Position numbers and translations under genes: made by a program. DNA of 64,000 nt. It comes from Polaribacter sp. WD7 (GTDB taxonomy: Bacteria; Bacteroidota; Bacteroidia; Flavobacteriales; Flavobacteriaceae). Shown piece by piece: positions 16,596 through 25,595 of the stretch (positions are counted from its first letter, which is position 1; each line of letters begins with the position of its first letter). The stretch covers positions 744,001-808,000 of the forward strand of contig NZ_QPEJ01000018.1 of assembly GCF_003335085.1 (NCBI RefSeq), given 5' to 3'. The notes beneath the pieces were generated by a model. It saw nothing but the letters and a program-made list of their open reading frames with translations. It did not search any database and was not told the origin of the DNA.

Positions 16596-19190
16596 TTAGA
16601 ATTGTCTTCCTATGATAAAATGTGTTTGCCAACCAGATTTAACGGTTTGTCCTGGTAAAGGGTCAAATCCATGGGCAAAGTCTATTCCTAATAAACCAAA
16701 CGCTGGCATAAATATTCTGACACCCAATCCTGCTGATCGTTTTACATCAAACGGATTAAATGTCTCAAAATTGTCATAACCATTACCTGCTTCTAAAAAT
16801 CCTAATGTATAAATAGAAGCAGAAGGAGAATCTGTAATAGAATAACGCAATTCTAATTGAAATTTATTATAAATAGAACTACCTTGTATTGGAGATAATC
16901 TATTGTTTTCATAACCTCTTAAACCTACAACTTCTCTACCATCTAATTGAAAAACGGCAATTCCATCACCACCTACAAAATATCTTTCAAAAGGTGTCAG
17001 TCCAATTTTTGAATTGTAAAAACCTAAGTAACCAAATTCTGCATTTGTCATTAAGACTAACTTGTCAGTAAAAGAAGTGTACCATTTTCCTTTTAATGTA
17101 AATTTATAATATTCTAACCATTCAAATTTGTCAGCAAGAAAGTCATTTTGTTGGGCAGAAGTTAAACCTTCTGGTTGAATAAAATCGTTCCCGCTTAATA
17201 AAGAATAAGGCAATGTTGCTTTTACACCTAAAGAGAATTCTGAACCATAAGTAGGAAAAATTAAACTTGGTCCTGCAGAGTTTCTCGAAAGTGTTGCACT
17301 GTAAGAAAGGTTTTTTAAGTTACCGTTATTTAAAATAGATTCACCAACTCTAAAATTATAATTATCTAAGTTAAAGCTTTGAAAAGCTATGCTTTGAGAT
17401 AGTTGAAAGAAATCATCTGGCCATTTTAAACGTTTACCTAAACCAACAGAAGCTCCTATAATTCCTAAACTTCTATTTCTGTCTACATCAAAAGTTTGGG
17501 GGTTAATTTGAAATTGATTAGATGAATAAATAGAAAATGATAAAGATTGTGGTTTTTTACCCCCCAACCATGGTTCTGTAAAAGAAAAACTATACGTACT
17601 AAAGGTTCTACTGGTTTGTAGTCTTAACGATAATGTTTGACCGTCTCCTGTAGGCAAAGGTCTATATGCTTCTTTGTTAAAGATATTACGTATAGAAAAA
17701 TTATTAAAAGAAAGCCCTAATGTACCAATAAAAGCACCACCACCATAACCACCTTGTAATTCTATTTGACTTCCTCCTTTTTCAGTAACAGAAAAATCTA
17801 TATCTGCAGTTTTGTTTTGATAATCTGGCACTACATTTGGACTAACATTAGCGTCAAAGAAACCAAGTTGACCAATTTCTCTAATAGATCTTATAATTTG
17901 GCTTCTACTAAATAAATCACCCGGTTTTACACGTATTTCTCTAAATAAAACATGGTCATTAGTCTTATCGTTTCCAGTAACAGTTACTTTTCTAATTCTT
18001 GCTTTTTCGTCTTCTCTAATTCTAATTTCAACAGTGATAGAATCATTTTGAACTTTTGTTTCTACAGCATTTACAGAAGAAAATAAGAATCCATTATCTT
18101 GGTATAATGTAGAGATATCTTGAGAAGTTGGGGTTCCATCTCCTTGAATTCTTTCTTTAAGAACAGCACCATTATAAATATCTCCTTTCTCTATTCTTAA
18201 ATAGTTTTGCAACTGATCATCTGTATATTCTTTGTTGCCTACAAAAATTATATCAGCAAATCTGTATTGTTTACCTTCTTCTAGTGAGAGATGAACATTA
18301 ATTGTATTGTTATCATTCCAAGAAATACTATCACTTAAAATACGAGCATCTCTATAACCAAGCCTACTATATTTATCTAATACGTTTTCTAAGTCTTCTT
18401 GAAAATCTTCTTCAATATATTTAGAACCTTTCCAAAAACGACCAATAAATTTTCTCTTGGTGTTTTTTAAAGCTTTTCTCAAATTTTTATCGGAAAGCGC
18501 TTCATTTCCATCAAAAAATATATCTTTTATTTTTATTTTTTGTCCTTTATCTACGTAGATAGACATATCCACAGCATTAATATCTGTAGTGTCTTTTTTA
18601 AGGTCTAAACTAACTTTGGTTTTTAAGAAACCTTTGTCTGTATATTTCTTTGAGATGTAGTTTTTTGTTGTTACCACAAGATTGTCGGTAACCATAGCTC
18701 CTGTTTTTAATTCGGCATCTTTTTTTAATTCTTTAGCTTTTCCTTTCTTTATACCAGAAATTTTAATCTGGCTCAACTGAGGGAGTTCTTGGACATCAAA
18801 TTGAAGGTAAATTGTGTTACCATCTACTTTGGCTAGGTATACATCTACATTACTAAATTGTTTACTCTCGTATAGTTTTTTGATAGCACTCGTTAATTTA
18901 TCACCAGGGATTTTAAGAGGCAATCCTATTTGTAAGCCCGTAAAAACCCTAACCGTTTCTTCGCTAAATTTTTGTAAACCAGTTACAGATATACCACCTA
19001 AAATGTATTCTTTTCCTTTTTCGTAAGAAACATTTTTTACAGCAGAAGTATCTTTTTCAACTGTTTTGATACTATCATTTTGCTGCTGTGCACTAACATT
19101 TATATTAAAAAATAGTGATAAAAACACTATTGCAGCAAAAATTAATTTCGTTAAGAATTTATTCTGTAATCTGTTCGCTTGTCTTTCCAA
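16596..19190 (-). CDS. bamA: Outer membrane assembly protein BamA
   Basis: An 864-residue central component of the beta-barrel assembly machine. A signal sequence (ending NVSAQQ) is followed by tandem POTRA domains to about residue 480, then the Omp85 barrel with the loop motif VVGLRGYENNRL and C-terminal IIGRQF ending in Phe. The only usable N-terminal start is a TTG at 19190, which lies 32 nt inside the 3' end of uppS; no ATG exists before the signal sequence. Translation is therefore probably coupled to uppS. Downstream are two skp/ompH genes, the conserved neighbourhood of bamA. Confidence 0.95.
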   Translation of the reverse strand: MERQANRLQNKFLTKLIFAAIVFLSLFFNINVSAQQQNDSIKTVEKDTSAVKNVSYEKGKEYILGGISVTGLQKFSEETVRVFTGLQIGLPLKIPGDKLTSAIKKLYESKQFSNVDVYLAKVDGNTIYLQFDVQELPQLSQIKISGIKKGKAKELKKDAELKTGAMVTDNLVVTTKNYISKKYTDKGFLKTKVSLDLKKDTTDINAVDMSIYVDKGQKIKIKDIFFDGNEALSDKNLRKALKNTKRKFIGRFWKGSKYIEEDFQEDLENVLDKYSRLGYRDARILSDSISWNDNNTINVHLSLEEGKQYRFADIIFVGNKEYTDDQLQNYLRIEKGDIYNGAVLKERIQGDGTPTSQDISTLYQDNGFLFSSVNAVETKVQNDSITVEIRIREDEKARIRKVTVTGNDKTNDHVLFREIRVKPGDLFSRSQIIRSIREIGQLGFFDANVSPNVVPDYQNKTADIDFSVTEKGGSQIELQGGYGGGAFIGTLGLSFNNFSIRNIFNKEAYRPLPTGDGQTLSLRLQTSRTFSTYSFSFTEPWLGGKKPQSLSFSIYSSNQFQINPQTFDVDRNRSLGIIGASVGLGKRLKWPDDFFQLSQSIAFQSFNLDNYNFRVGESILNNGNLKNLSYSATLSRNSAGPSLIFPTYGSEFSLGVKATLPYSLLSGNDFIQPEGLTSAQQNDFLADKFEWLEYYKFTLKGKWYTSFTDKLVLMTNAEFGYLGFYNSKIGLTPFERYFVGGDGIAVFQLDGREVVGLRGYENNRLSPIQGSSIYNKFQLELRYSITDSPSASIYTLGFLEAGNGYDNFETFNPFDVKRSAGLGVRIFMPAFGLLGIDFAHGFDPLPGQTVKSGWQTHFIIGRQF

Positions 19191-19902
19191 ATCTTCGTTC
19201 TCTATTCTGATAATCTATAATAGCATCGCAAAAATGCTCCCTTCTAAAGTCTGGCCAAAGTACATCTGTAAAATATAACTCAGCATATGCCATCTGCCAT
19301 AATAAGAAATTACTAATACGATGTTCTCCACTAGTTCTTATCATAAGATCGACCTCGGGCAAATTAAACGTATATAAATGATTATTTATAGTGTTTTCAT
19401 TAATTTCTTCTAAAGAAAGTTCTTTATTAACAACTTTTTTAGATATGTTTTTAATAGCATTAACAATTTCTTCTCTAGAACCATAGCTTAAAGCTAAGGT
19501 CATTACAATTCTTTTATTATTTTTTGTTTTCTTTATAACTTCTGATAGAGTTTTTTGCGCATTTTGAGGTAAATTTTCGATATTACCTACAGCATTTACT
19601 TTAACATCATTTTTTTGAAATGTATCGTATTCTTTCTTTAAAGAATTTACCAAAAGTCTCATTAGAGCATCTACCTCAAATTTAGGACGTTTCCAGTTTT
19701 CTGTTGAAAATGCATATAGTGTTATGGCTTCAACTCCAATTTCAGCAGCAGTTTCTATAGACTGCCTTACAGATGTTAACGCGTTTTTATGGCCAAAAAC
19801 CCTGTTCATACCTTGTCCTTTGGCCCAACGTCCATTACCATCCATAATAATGGCAACATGTTTTGGAACTCTATCTAAGTCAATGAGTAGTTTTTTATCC
19901 AT
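19159..19902 (-). CDS. uppS: Isoprenyl transferase (undecaprenyl diphosphate synthase)
   Basis: A 247-residue cis-prenyltransferase making the C55 lipid carrier for peptidoglycan and O-antigen. The catalytic aspartate is D21 in AIIMDGNGRWAK. The central FSTENWKRP and C-terminal LMIRTSGEHRISNFLLWQ and ELYFTDVLWPDF signatures of the family are all present, and the length is normal. It follows the porG-like gene by 5 nt and overlaps the start of bamA by 32 nt, so lipid-carrier synthesis and outer-membrane assembly genes are translated from one message. Confidence 0.97.
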   Translation of the reverse strand: MDKKLLIDLDRVPKHVAIIMDGNGRWAKGQGMNRVFGHKNALTSVRQSIETAAEIGVEAITLYAFSTENWKRPKFEVDALMRLLVNSLKKEYDTFQKNDVKVNAVGNIENLPQNAQKTLSEVIKKTKNNKRIVMTLALSYGSREEIVNAIKNISKKVVNKELSLEEINENTINNHLYTFNLPEVDLMIRTSGEHRISNFLLWQMAYAELYFTDVLWPDFRREHFCDAIIDYQNRERRFGKTSEQITE

Positions 19903-19907
19903 ATTTA

Positions 19908-20585
19908 TTAAAATCCGTCTTTATAACATGAGGGTCTACCAAATGTGTAAATTAAAGATACTCCTGTAAACATATACCAGTCGTTACCTGTACCTTCTAA
20001 ACTAACACCAGGGGTTTCATTAGATACAAAATCTAAATCATCTTCAAATGTATATCTAAATTTAGCTTCAACAGCAAAAGCCAAAGTACCATATATTTTA
20101 GTTTTATATCCTATTCCAAACGGTATTGCAAATGCAGTTTTGTTTCCTAAATTAATTTCGCTTGGGGTAGGGTTAGACACTACATTTCTATAATTAAAAC
20201 CCACAAGTTCTAGTAGTAAATAAGGAGTCCAAGTATTGTTTGAAGAAGACATATCAAACTCATAAAAATTATACTCTATACCCACAGCAAGTTCATTAAT
20301 TGTGTTTGAAAATGAAATTCCTCTATCTTTTCTAAAACCAGTATCTGCCTGAGAATCATTTCCTTTTATAGGTAAATAACTATAGGTTGCTCTCAAGGCT
20401 ATTCTAGGATTCCAATTGTATTTGTACATAAGTGCACCTGCGCCTTGGTTAGGATAGATATAGTTATTTTTACCAATATCACCCACGTAATTTGTTCCTC
20501 CTAAAGTGAAACCAATTTCGTGTACTTGTCCTTTTAAAATAGAGACAAAACCTAATATTGCAATAAATAAGATACCTTTTTTCAT
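19908..20585 (-). CDS. PorG-like outer membrane protein (DUF6089)
   Basis: A 225-residue barrel protein with signal peptide (ending LKGQ), opening EIGFTLGGTNYVGDIG, a motif typical of the DUF6089 family to which the T9SS protein PorG belongs. The strands alternate hydrophobic and polar residues, and the C-terminus is VSLIYTFGR followed by a short tail. In Porphyromonas PorG binds the PorK/PorN ring. I recall porG lying near uppS and bamA there too, which would match this neighbourhood, but I cannot check it. Assignment as the functional T9SS PorG is therefore family-level inference. Confidence 0.78.
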   Translation of the reverse strand: MKKGILFIAILGFVSILKGQVHEIGFTLGGTNYVGDIGKNNYIYPNQGAGALMYKYNWNPRIALRATYSYLPIKGNDSQADTGFRKDRGISFSNTINELAVGIEYNFYEFDMSSSNNTWTPYLLLELVGFNYRNVVSNPTPSEINLGNKTAFAIPFGIGYKTKIYGTLAFAVEAKFRYTFEDDLDFVSNETPGVSLEGTGNDWYMFTGVSLIYTFGRPSCYKDGF

Positions 20586-20601
20586 TCTAAAAAATAGCGA
20601 G

Positions 20602-20609
20602 CAAATATA
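20602..20609 (-). promoter_or_regulatory. Probable -7 element of the porG-uppS-bamA-ompH operon
   Basis: The minus strand reads TATATTTG here, 17 nt before the ATG. No well-spaced TTG was found upstream. Confidence 0.5.
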
Positions 20610-20691
20610 AGTAATTCAATTTGCTTTATGAAGTTAATATTCAGTCTTTTTTGGATAACAACTTTTTTAAATAATTATTGTAAAAAAATGG

Positions 20692-21591
20692 TTAAAGATT
20701 GGTTTTGTTTCTGATATCTTCTCCCCATAACAATTTACTTCGTAATGTTTTTAAGAAAGATTGGTTTTTTGGAAGAATACTCTTTATTGTATAACTTGTT
20801 TTTTCAATGAAAATCTTTGTGTTTTTTGGTACTGTAGTCACTCTAGAGTCAAGTGAAATTAGATAGCTTTTTTCTCTAGAGTCTACTTCTAATTGTATCT
20901 TAGTTTCATCAGAAATTACAATAGGTCTAGCATTTAAATTATGAGGAGCAATTGGTGTAACCACCATATTTTTAGAATCTGGTAAAATTACAGGGCCATT
21001 ACAACTTAATGAATATCCTGTAGAGCCTGTTGGGGTAGATATGATTAAACCATCTGCCCAATAATTTGTAAGATATTCATTGTTTAAATACGTTTTTACT
21101 CCTATCATAGAAGTTGTATTTTTTTTAGCTATGGTTACTTCGTTTAAAGCAAAATCTAACTCTTTTAAATCCTTTATAGATGGTTCTGTCTTTATGGTTA
21201 ACAGAAATCGTTCTTGTAATGTATATTCTCCATTTAAAACATGATTTATACTTTCTTCAATTGCATCTTTTGGCACCGTGGCTAAAAAACCCAATCTACC
21301 TGTATTAATACCTAAAATAGGAATGTTTAAATCTCTAATATGCGTTACTGAACGTAAAAAAGTACCATCACCACCTATGGTAAACATAATGTCATAAGTG
21401 TTATCTAAATCATCAAAACTTTTAAAACAGGTATGTTTGTCTTCTAAGACTTTTTGTTGTATTAGAAGTTTATAAAATTTATTTTCAATACAGAATTCAA
21501 TGTTATTTTTTTCTAAAACATTAAGTAGTTTTAGAATTTCAGCTTCAGATGAGATAGCGTAAGATTGTGCGTAAATAGCTGCTTTTTTCAT
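20692..21591 (-). CDS. nadK: NAD kinase
   Basis: A 299-residue cytosolic enzyme phosphorylating NAD to NADP. The diagnostic GGDGT is at residues 73-77 with catalytic D76, followed by GINTGRLGFLAT, NEVTIAKK and the glycine-rich STPTGSTGYSLSCNGPVI block. The length is standard. Its ATG shares one base with the stop of the upstream CBS gene (TAATG), indicating translational coupling. A spacer of about 106 nt then separates it from the porG-uppS-bamA operon. Confidence 0.97.
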   Translation of the reverse strand: MKKAAIYAQSYAISSEAEILKLLNVLEKNNIEFCIENKFYKLLIQQKVLEDKHTCFKSFDDLDNTYDIMFTIGGDGTFLRSVTHIRDLNIPILGINTGRLGFLATVPKDAIEESINHVLNGEYTLQERFLLTIKTEPSIKDLKELDFALNEVTIAKKNTTSMIGVKTYLNNEYLTNYWADGLIISTPTGSTGYSLSCNGPVILPDSKNMVVTPIAPHNLNARPIVISDETKIQLEVDSREKSYLISLDSRVTTVPKNTKIFIEKTSYTIKSILPKNQSFLKTLRSKLLWGEDIRNKTNL

Positions 21592-22250
21592 TACATTTCT
21601 AAATATTTCTGTAAATATTCTGATCTGTTTTTTAGGTCTTCTAAGTAAATATCATTCTCATGAATAGAGATGATTTTGTAATCGTATCTTCTAAAAGTAT
21701 GCATGATTTCATTGATTTCTTCAGAAATAATTTTTAAGGTAATTTGTACAGTTTCGTGTGTTTTTTCTGAAATGTATAAGCCTAAAAGTTTTCCGTTATT
21801 AGATTCTACTATTTGTGTTACTTGACTCATAGAGTAATCATTAATAAGCTTTTCTACAATTAAAGTTTCACCTTCATCAATCATAAAAGGACTTGTAGAA
21901 AAAACATCTAATACGTCACGTAAATCTAGATAACCCATGTATTCTTTAACATCATTTAGAATAGGAATAATGTTGGTGTCATTGTCTGCAAAAATTTTAA
22001 GCAATTCTAAAACAGTTGCTTTTTCGTCTGCAAAAAAAGAATGCAACAAATCTCCATAAATTACCAAAGTGTTTTCCTTTTCTTCTATGGTCTGTATATC
22101 TTCTTCAGCAAAATTGCCTAATAATCTGTTATTTTCAACTACAGGAAAATGGGTAATAGGGTAGTTTTTAAATACTTTTTTTGCCTTTTTTACCGAATTT
22201 TCTAGGTGTAGTGGTTTTATTTCTTCGAGTATGTAATCAGTAATATTCAT
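21591..22250 (-). CDS. CBS domain protein
   Basis: A 219-residue cytosolic protein made of a pair of CBS motifs (about 1-125), which in other proteins bind adenosine nucleotides. Recognisable pieces are NYPITHFPVVENNRLLGNF and NIIPILNDVKEYMGYLDLRDVL. An ACT-like C-terminal region follows (MSQVTQIVESNNGKLLGLYI). Coupling to nadK by a one-base overlap suggests a role in nucleotide sensing linked to NAD(P) metabolism, which is inference only. Confidence 0.88.
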   Translation of the reverse strand: MNITDYILEEIKPLHLENSVKKAKKVFKNYPITHFPVVENNRLLGNFAEEDIQTIEEKENTLVIYGDLLHSFFADEKATVLELLKIFADNDTNIIPILNDVKEYMGYLDLRDVLDVFSTSPFMIDEGETLIVEKLINDYSMSQVTQIVESNNGKLLGLYISEKTHETVQITLKIISEEINEIMHTFRRYDYKIISIHENDIYLEDLKNRSEYLQKYLEM

Positions 22251-22285
22251 CTAGTACGAATATAGGATAAAATGATTTAATAAAG

Positions 22286-22293
22286 TACCTTTG
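22286..22293 (+). promoter_or_regulatory. Probable -7 element of pdxJ
   Basis: TACCTTTG matches TAnnTTTG 17 nt before the ATG, in the 60-nt divergent gap with the CBS gene. No spaced TTG is seen. Confidence 0.5.
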
Positions 22294-22310
22294 CAGCTTA
22301 ATTTTAAGGA

Positions 22311-23024
22311 ATGACAAAGCTAAGTGTAAATATCAATAAAATTGCAACTTTACGCAATTCTAGAGGAGGAAATGTACCTAATCTTTTAAAAGTAGCTAGA
22401 GATATTCAAGAGTTTGGTGGAGAAGGAATAACTGTACATCCAAGACCAGATGAAAGACACATTAAATATCAAGATGCTAGAGATTTAAAAGATGTTGTGA
22501 TTACGGAATATAATATTGAAGGAAATCCAGTAAAATCTTTTATGGATTTAGTGTTAGATATTAAACCAACTCAGGTTACGCTAGTGCCAGATGCAGTGGA
22601 TGCAATTACGTCTAACGCAGGTTGGGACACTATAACGCATCAGAAATTTTTACAAGAGGTAATACAAGAGTTTCAGCAAAACGGAATACGAACTTCTATT
22701 TTTATAGGTACTGATTTAAAATTGATGGAGGCTGCTGCCAAAACAGGAACGGATAGAATTGAATTATACACCGAGCATTTTGCTAGTGAGTTTGAAAAAG
22801 GAAATAAAGAGGCTGTTAAACCATACACAGATTCGGCAATTTTAGCAAATAGTTTGGGGTTAGGCATAAATGCAGGACACGATTTAAGCTTGGATAATAT
22901 TAAATTTTTTAAAGAAAATATCCCGAATCTAGCAGAAGTATCTATTGGTCATGCCTTAATTGCAGAAAGTCTCTATTTAGGGTTAGAAAATGTTGTAAAT
23001 ATGTATTTACATCGTTTAAAATAA
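22311..23024 (+). CDS. pdxJ: Pyridoxine 5'-phosphate synthase
   Basis: A 237-residue TIM-barrel enzyme condensing aminoacetone phosphate derivatives with deoxyxylulose 5-phosphate to form pyridoxine 5'-phosphate. It opens with the canonical [18 protein letters not shown], then [36 protein letters not shown] and the C-terminal [13 protein letters not shown]. All family signatures are intact and the length is typical. It is transcribed divergently from the CBS-nadK pair, with the esterase-like gene 28 nt downstream. Confidence 0.97.
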   Translation: MTKLSVNINKIATLRNSRGGNVPNLLKVARDIQEFGGEGITVHPRPDERHIKYQDARDLKDVVITEYNIEGNPVKSFMDLVLDIKPTQVTLVPDAVDAITSNAGWDTITHQKFLQEVIQEFQQNGIRTSIFIGTDLKLMEAAAKTGTDRIELYTEHFASEFEKGNKEAVKPYTDSAILANSLGLGINAGHDLSLDNIKFFKENIPNLAEVSIGHALIAESLYLGLENVVNMYLHRLK

Positions 23025-23052
23025 TTTGTTGTAATAATATCTAAATTAGTTC

Positions 23053-23823
23053 ATGTCTCAAAAAGTTTTACATTCAACCATAAAAGGAGAAGGTGTTCCA
23101 TTATTAATTCTGCATGGTTATTTTGGTATGAGTGATAATTGGAAAACTTTAGGAAATCAGTTTTCTGAAGATTTTGAAGTACACTTAATAGATCAAAGAA
23201 ACCATGGAAGAAGTTTTCATGATGACGAATTTAATTATGAGGTTTTGGTTGATGATTTATATGCTTATGTTAAGTATCATCAGCTAGATAAAGTGTATAT
23301 TATTGGTCATTCTATGGGAGGTAAAACAGCAATGTTATTTGCAGTAACCTATCCTGAGTTTGTAGAAAAGTTAATAATTGTAGATATTTCTCCGAGACAA
23401 TATGCACCACATCATAATGCAATTTTAGCAGGATTAAATTCAATAGATTTTGCTCTCCAGAATACAAGAAGCTTGGTAGATAAAAAATTGGCTGAATTAA
23501 TTCCAGAGTTTGGGGTAAGGCAGTTTTTATTAAAGAATGTTTATTGGAAAGAAAAAGGAGTTTTAGACTTTCGTTTTAATTTAGCATCGTTAACAGAGAA
23601 TAATCCTGAAGTTGGTGCTTCATTGCCTTCTTTTACTGTGTTTGAAAACGATACATTATTTTTAAAAGGCGATAAGTCCGATTATATCACAGATAAAGAA
23701 GTACAAATTATTGAAGCTCATTTTCCAAATTCTAAAATTGTAGAAATTTCCAATGCAGGCCATTGGTTACATGCTGAAAACCCAAAACAATTTTACAAAG
23801 AAGTTCATACATTTTTGAGTTAA
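23053..23823 (+). CDS. Alpha/beta hydrolase, YbfF/ABHD11-like esterase
   Basis: A 256-residue cytosolic alpha/beta hydrolase. The oxyanion-hole motif LHGYFG lies near 20-25, the nucleophile is S87 in GHSMGG, an acid is D207 or D210 in GDKSDY, and the catalytic histidine is H237 in NAGHWLHAENP. IDQRNHGRS (46-54) resembles the YbfF/ABHD11 esterases, which act on short acyl esters. The physiological substrate is unknown. It is probably co-transcribed with pdxJ. Confidence 0.88.
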   Translation: MSQKVLHSTIKGEGVPLLILHGYFGMSDNWKTLGNQFSEDFEVHLIDQRNHGRSFHDDEFNYEVLVDDLYAYVKYHQLDKVYIIGHSMGGKTAMLFAVTYPEFVEKLIIVDISPRQYAPHHNAILAGLNSIDFALQNTRSLVDKKLAELIPEFGVRQFLLKNVYWKEKGVLDFRFNLASLTENNPEVGASLPSFTVFENDTLFLKGDKSDYITDKEVQIIEAHFPNSKIVEISNAGHWLHAENPKQFYKEVHTFLS

Positions 23824-23936
23824 TTGTTTACAAGCGATTTTTCAGTATTGTATGTTTTTAATAAGAATAGAATTTTATAAATAAAGTAACTAATTTTTTT
23901 TCAACACTTTGTAAATTTACACTTTAAAGCGAAAAG

Positions 23937-24263
23937 ATGAGTATAACAAGCGCACAAGAACAAGTAGACAATTGGATTAAAAACCATGGGGTACGTTATT
24001 TTAACGAATTGACAAATATGGCTCAACTCACAGAAGAAGTTGGTGAAGTAGCACGTATCATTGCAAGACGCTATGGAGAGCAAAGTGAAAAAGAATCTGA
24101 TAAAAATAAAGATTTAGGTGAAGAGTTAGCCGATGTTTTATTTGTGGTTTTATGTTTGGCAAACCAAACAGGAGTTGATTTGCAAGATGCTTTTGAAAAA
24201 AAACTAGAAATTAAAACCAAACGAGATCACAATCGTCATCACAACAATGAGAAATTAAAATAA
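23937..24263 (+). CDS. MazG-like nucleotide pyrophosphohydrolase
   Basis: A 108-residue all-alpha NTP-PPase of the MazG/dCTPase superfamily, the type that hydrolyses non-canonical or surplus NTPs to NMP and pyrophosphate. The two acidic helices that bind magnesium are visible: EEVGE (33-37) and EELAD (62-66). The length fits a single-domain member. The exact nucleotide preference cannot be read. It has a 113-nt AT-rich upstream gap with no strong promoter match. Confidence 0.85.
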   Translation: MSITSAQEQVDNWIKNHGVRYFNELTNMAQLTEEVGEVARIIARRYGEQSEKESDKNKDLGEELADVLFVVLCLANQTGVDLQDAFEKKLEIKTKRDHNRHHNNEKLK

Positions 24264-24425
24264 TTTTATTGTATGAATTTTACGATTGAAATGAGCTAAA
24301 TTTATATTGAAAATAAAAACTTCAGTTACTAAATAGTTCTCAATAACTTATTACAAAAAAAACTAGAACTGAGAGTTTAAAACTTTTTTAAAGTACAACG
24401 CACAACACATTAATATATACAACTA

Positions 24426-24674
24426 ATGCATTTTTTAGAGAAAATTAAAAAGAAAAGTTTTTGGATCAATTTTGCTAAAATTACAATCCCGTTTTTTGTA
24501 ATTGTTACTGTAGTTTCTTTATTGATAAATAGTTCTTCAGAAATTTTTTCAGGTGATTTTAAAGCACTGTCTCAAAGTAATTTTACTAATGGTAAATGGA
24601 AAGTTTTTTTTGCATATAAAATTGTACTTAGTATATTTTACGGACTTTATATTACCAATAAAAACACCAAGTAA
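24426..24674 (+). CDS. Small two-helix membrane protein, unknown
   Basis: An 82-residue protein with a Lys-rich N-terminus and two predicted membrane helices (about 15-35 and 60-76) separated by a polar loop. I do not recognise the family. The ATG follows a 162-nt AT-rich gap. Its stop is 4 nt from the end of the convergent DUF1684 gene. Codon use resembles the neighbours, which supports a real gene, but no function can be given. Confidence 0.6.
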   Translation: MHFLEKIKKKSFWINFAKITIPFFVIVTVVSLLINSSSEIFSGDFKALSQSNFTNGKWKVFFAYKIVLSIFYGLYITNKNTK

Positions 24675-24678
24675 TTCT

Positions 24679-25290
24679 TTATTTTTTAAAAGCTTTAATA
24701 CCCGCTTTAATTGCAATATTAAGATGGTTTTTTCGAGGTGTTAACGGACAAGAATATTTGTCATTATATGCACAATAAGGGTTGTATGTATTGTTAAAAT
24801 TTAGTATGACAATGTTTTGATCGTTAATGTCAGAAATCATAATGTCCATATAACGTCCTCCACCATAAGATGTATCACCAGAAGTGTCATCTGTAAAAGG
24901 TAAAAACAAATAGTCTTTATATTTTGTATCTTCTAAATCATCTTGACTTTGGTAAATTGTTAATTCACAACTTTGCTCTTGTAAAGTAAAATTTAGTTTA
25001 CCATACTCTTTATATAGCGGTTTTCTAGTAGTTGTGGTAGGCATTTCAAAAGTTACAGCATTCTCTGTTTTTGTAAATTTAGCTTTTACAATATATGTTG
25101 AGTCTATAGGAAAAAAATCAAGACCTTTAAACTCTTTTAAATCTCTCTTTTTTAAAGGAGATTTAGAAGCATCTTTATAGGTTGCATTAAGATTTCTTTG
25201 GTATTCAGACTCACCAACTAAAGGTCTTTTGCTTTGAGAGTTGCAAGAAATAATAACAGATAAAAGAGAAAGTAAAAAGATTTTTTTCAT
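24679..25290 (-). CDS. DUF1684 lipoprotein
   Basis: A 203-residue lipoprotein. The signal peptide ends in IISCNSQ with a clear lipobox, followed by the DUF1684 domain. Recognisable signatures are the FFPIDSTYIVKAKF segment, DTSYGGGRYMD, LNFNNTYNPYCAYN and YSCPLTPRKNHLNIAIKAG. The two conserved cysteines in the last blocks are present. The function of the family is unknown. It ends 4 nt from the convergent small membrane protein gene. Confidence 0.88.
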   Translation of the reverse strand: MKKIFLLSLLSVIISCNSQSKRPLVGESEYQRNLNATYKDASKSPLKKRDLKEFKGLDFFPIDSTYIVKAKFTKTENAVTFEMPTTTTRKPLYKEYGKLNFTLQEQSCELTIYQSQDDLEDTKYKDYLFLPFTDDTSGDTSYGGGRYMDIMISDINDQNIVILNFNNTYNPYCAYNDKYSCPLTPRKNHLNIAIKAGIKAFKK

Positions 25291-25338
25291 AAGGTGTAAA
25301 ATTCTAAATCAAAAATACAATAATCAAAATATTTTGTG

Positions 25339-25346
25339 TAGTTTTG
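25339..25346 (+). promoter_or_regulatory. Probable -7 element of the MFS leader transcript
   Basis: TAGTTTTG matches TAnnTTTG. A start about 5 nt downstream gives a 5' UTR of roughly 12 nt before the leader ATG, the same layout as the gat leader. No spaced -33 TTG was found. Confidence 0.45.
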
Positions 25347-25363
25347 ATGCATAAATAGCAAAA

Positions 25364-25444
25364 ATGCGCAACGTTAATACACATATTACTCAATTATCAT
25401 GGATTAAGAAGATCCATAATGGTCGGTATTATAACGTATTTTAA
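25364..25444 (+). CDS. 26-aa leader-like ORF upstream of MFS transporter
   Basis: An ATG-initiated ORF of 26 codons encoding a basic peptide starting MRNVNTHITQL and ending NGRYYNVF. It lies after a -7 element and 31 nt before a strong terminator. Its Gly-Arg codons (25421-25426, GGTCGG) can pair with CCGAC in the terminator's left arm (25478-25482), so translation could affect folding. No single amino acid is strongly enriched. I do not recognise the peptide. It may be a regulatory leader or a small protein gene. Confidence 0.45.
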   Translation: MRNVNTHITQLSWIKKIHNGRYYNVF

Positions 25445-25474
25445 TGTGCTAAACATAAAGCAATTACTTATAAA

Positions 25475-25501
25475 GGTCCGACAATTTTGTCGGACCTTTT
25501 T
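25475..25501 (+). terminator. Terminator between leader ORF and MFS gene
   Basis: A 9-bp GC-rich perfect stem GGTCCGACA / TGTCGGACC with a 4-nt loop is followed by five Ts. It lies 95 nt before the transporter start, so it may act as an attenuator. Confidence 0.88.
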
Positions 25502-25595
25502 GTTTGATGAAATTTTGAAGTTTTATAAAAAAGCTACAACGCATTACTTGTAAAAGAACAAGATGTGTTTAAACCTTAAAACTGATTCAATAAAA

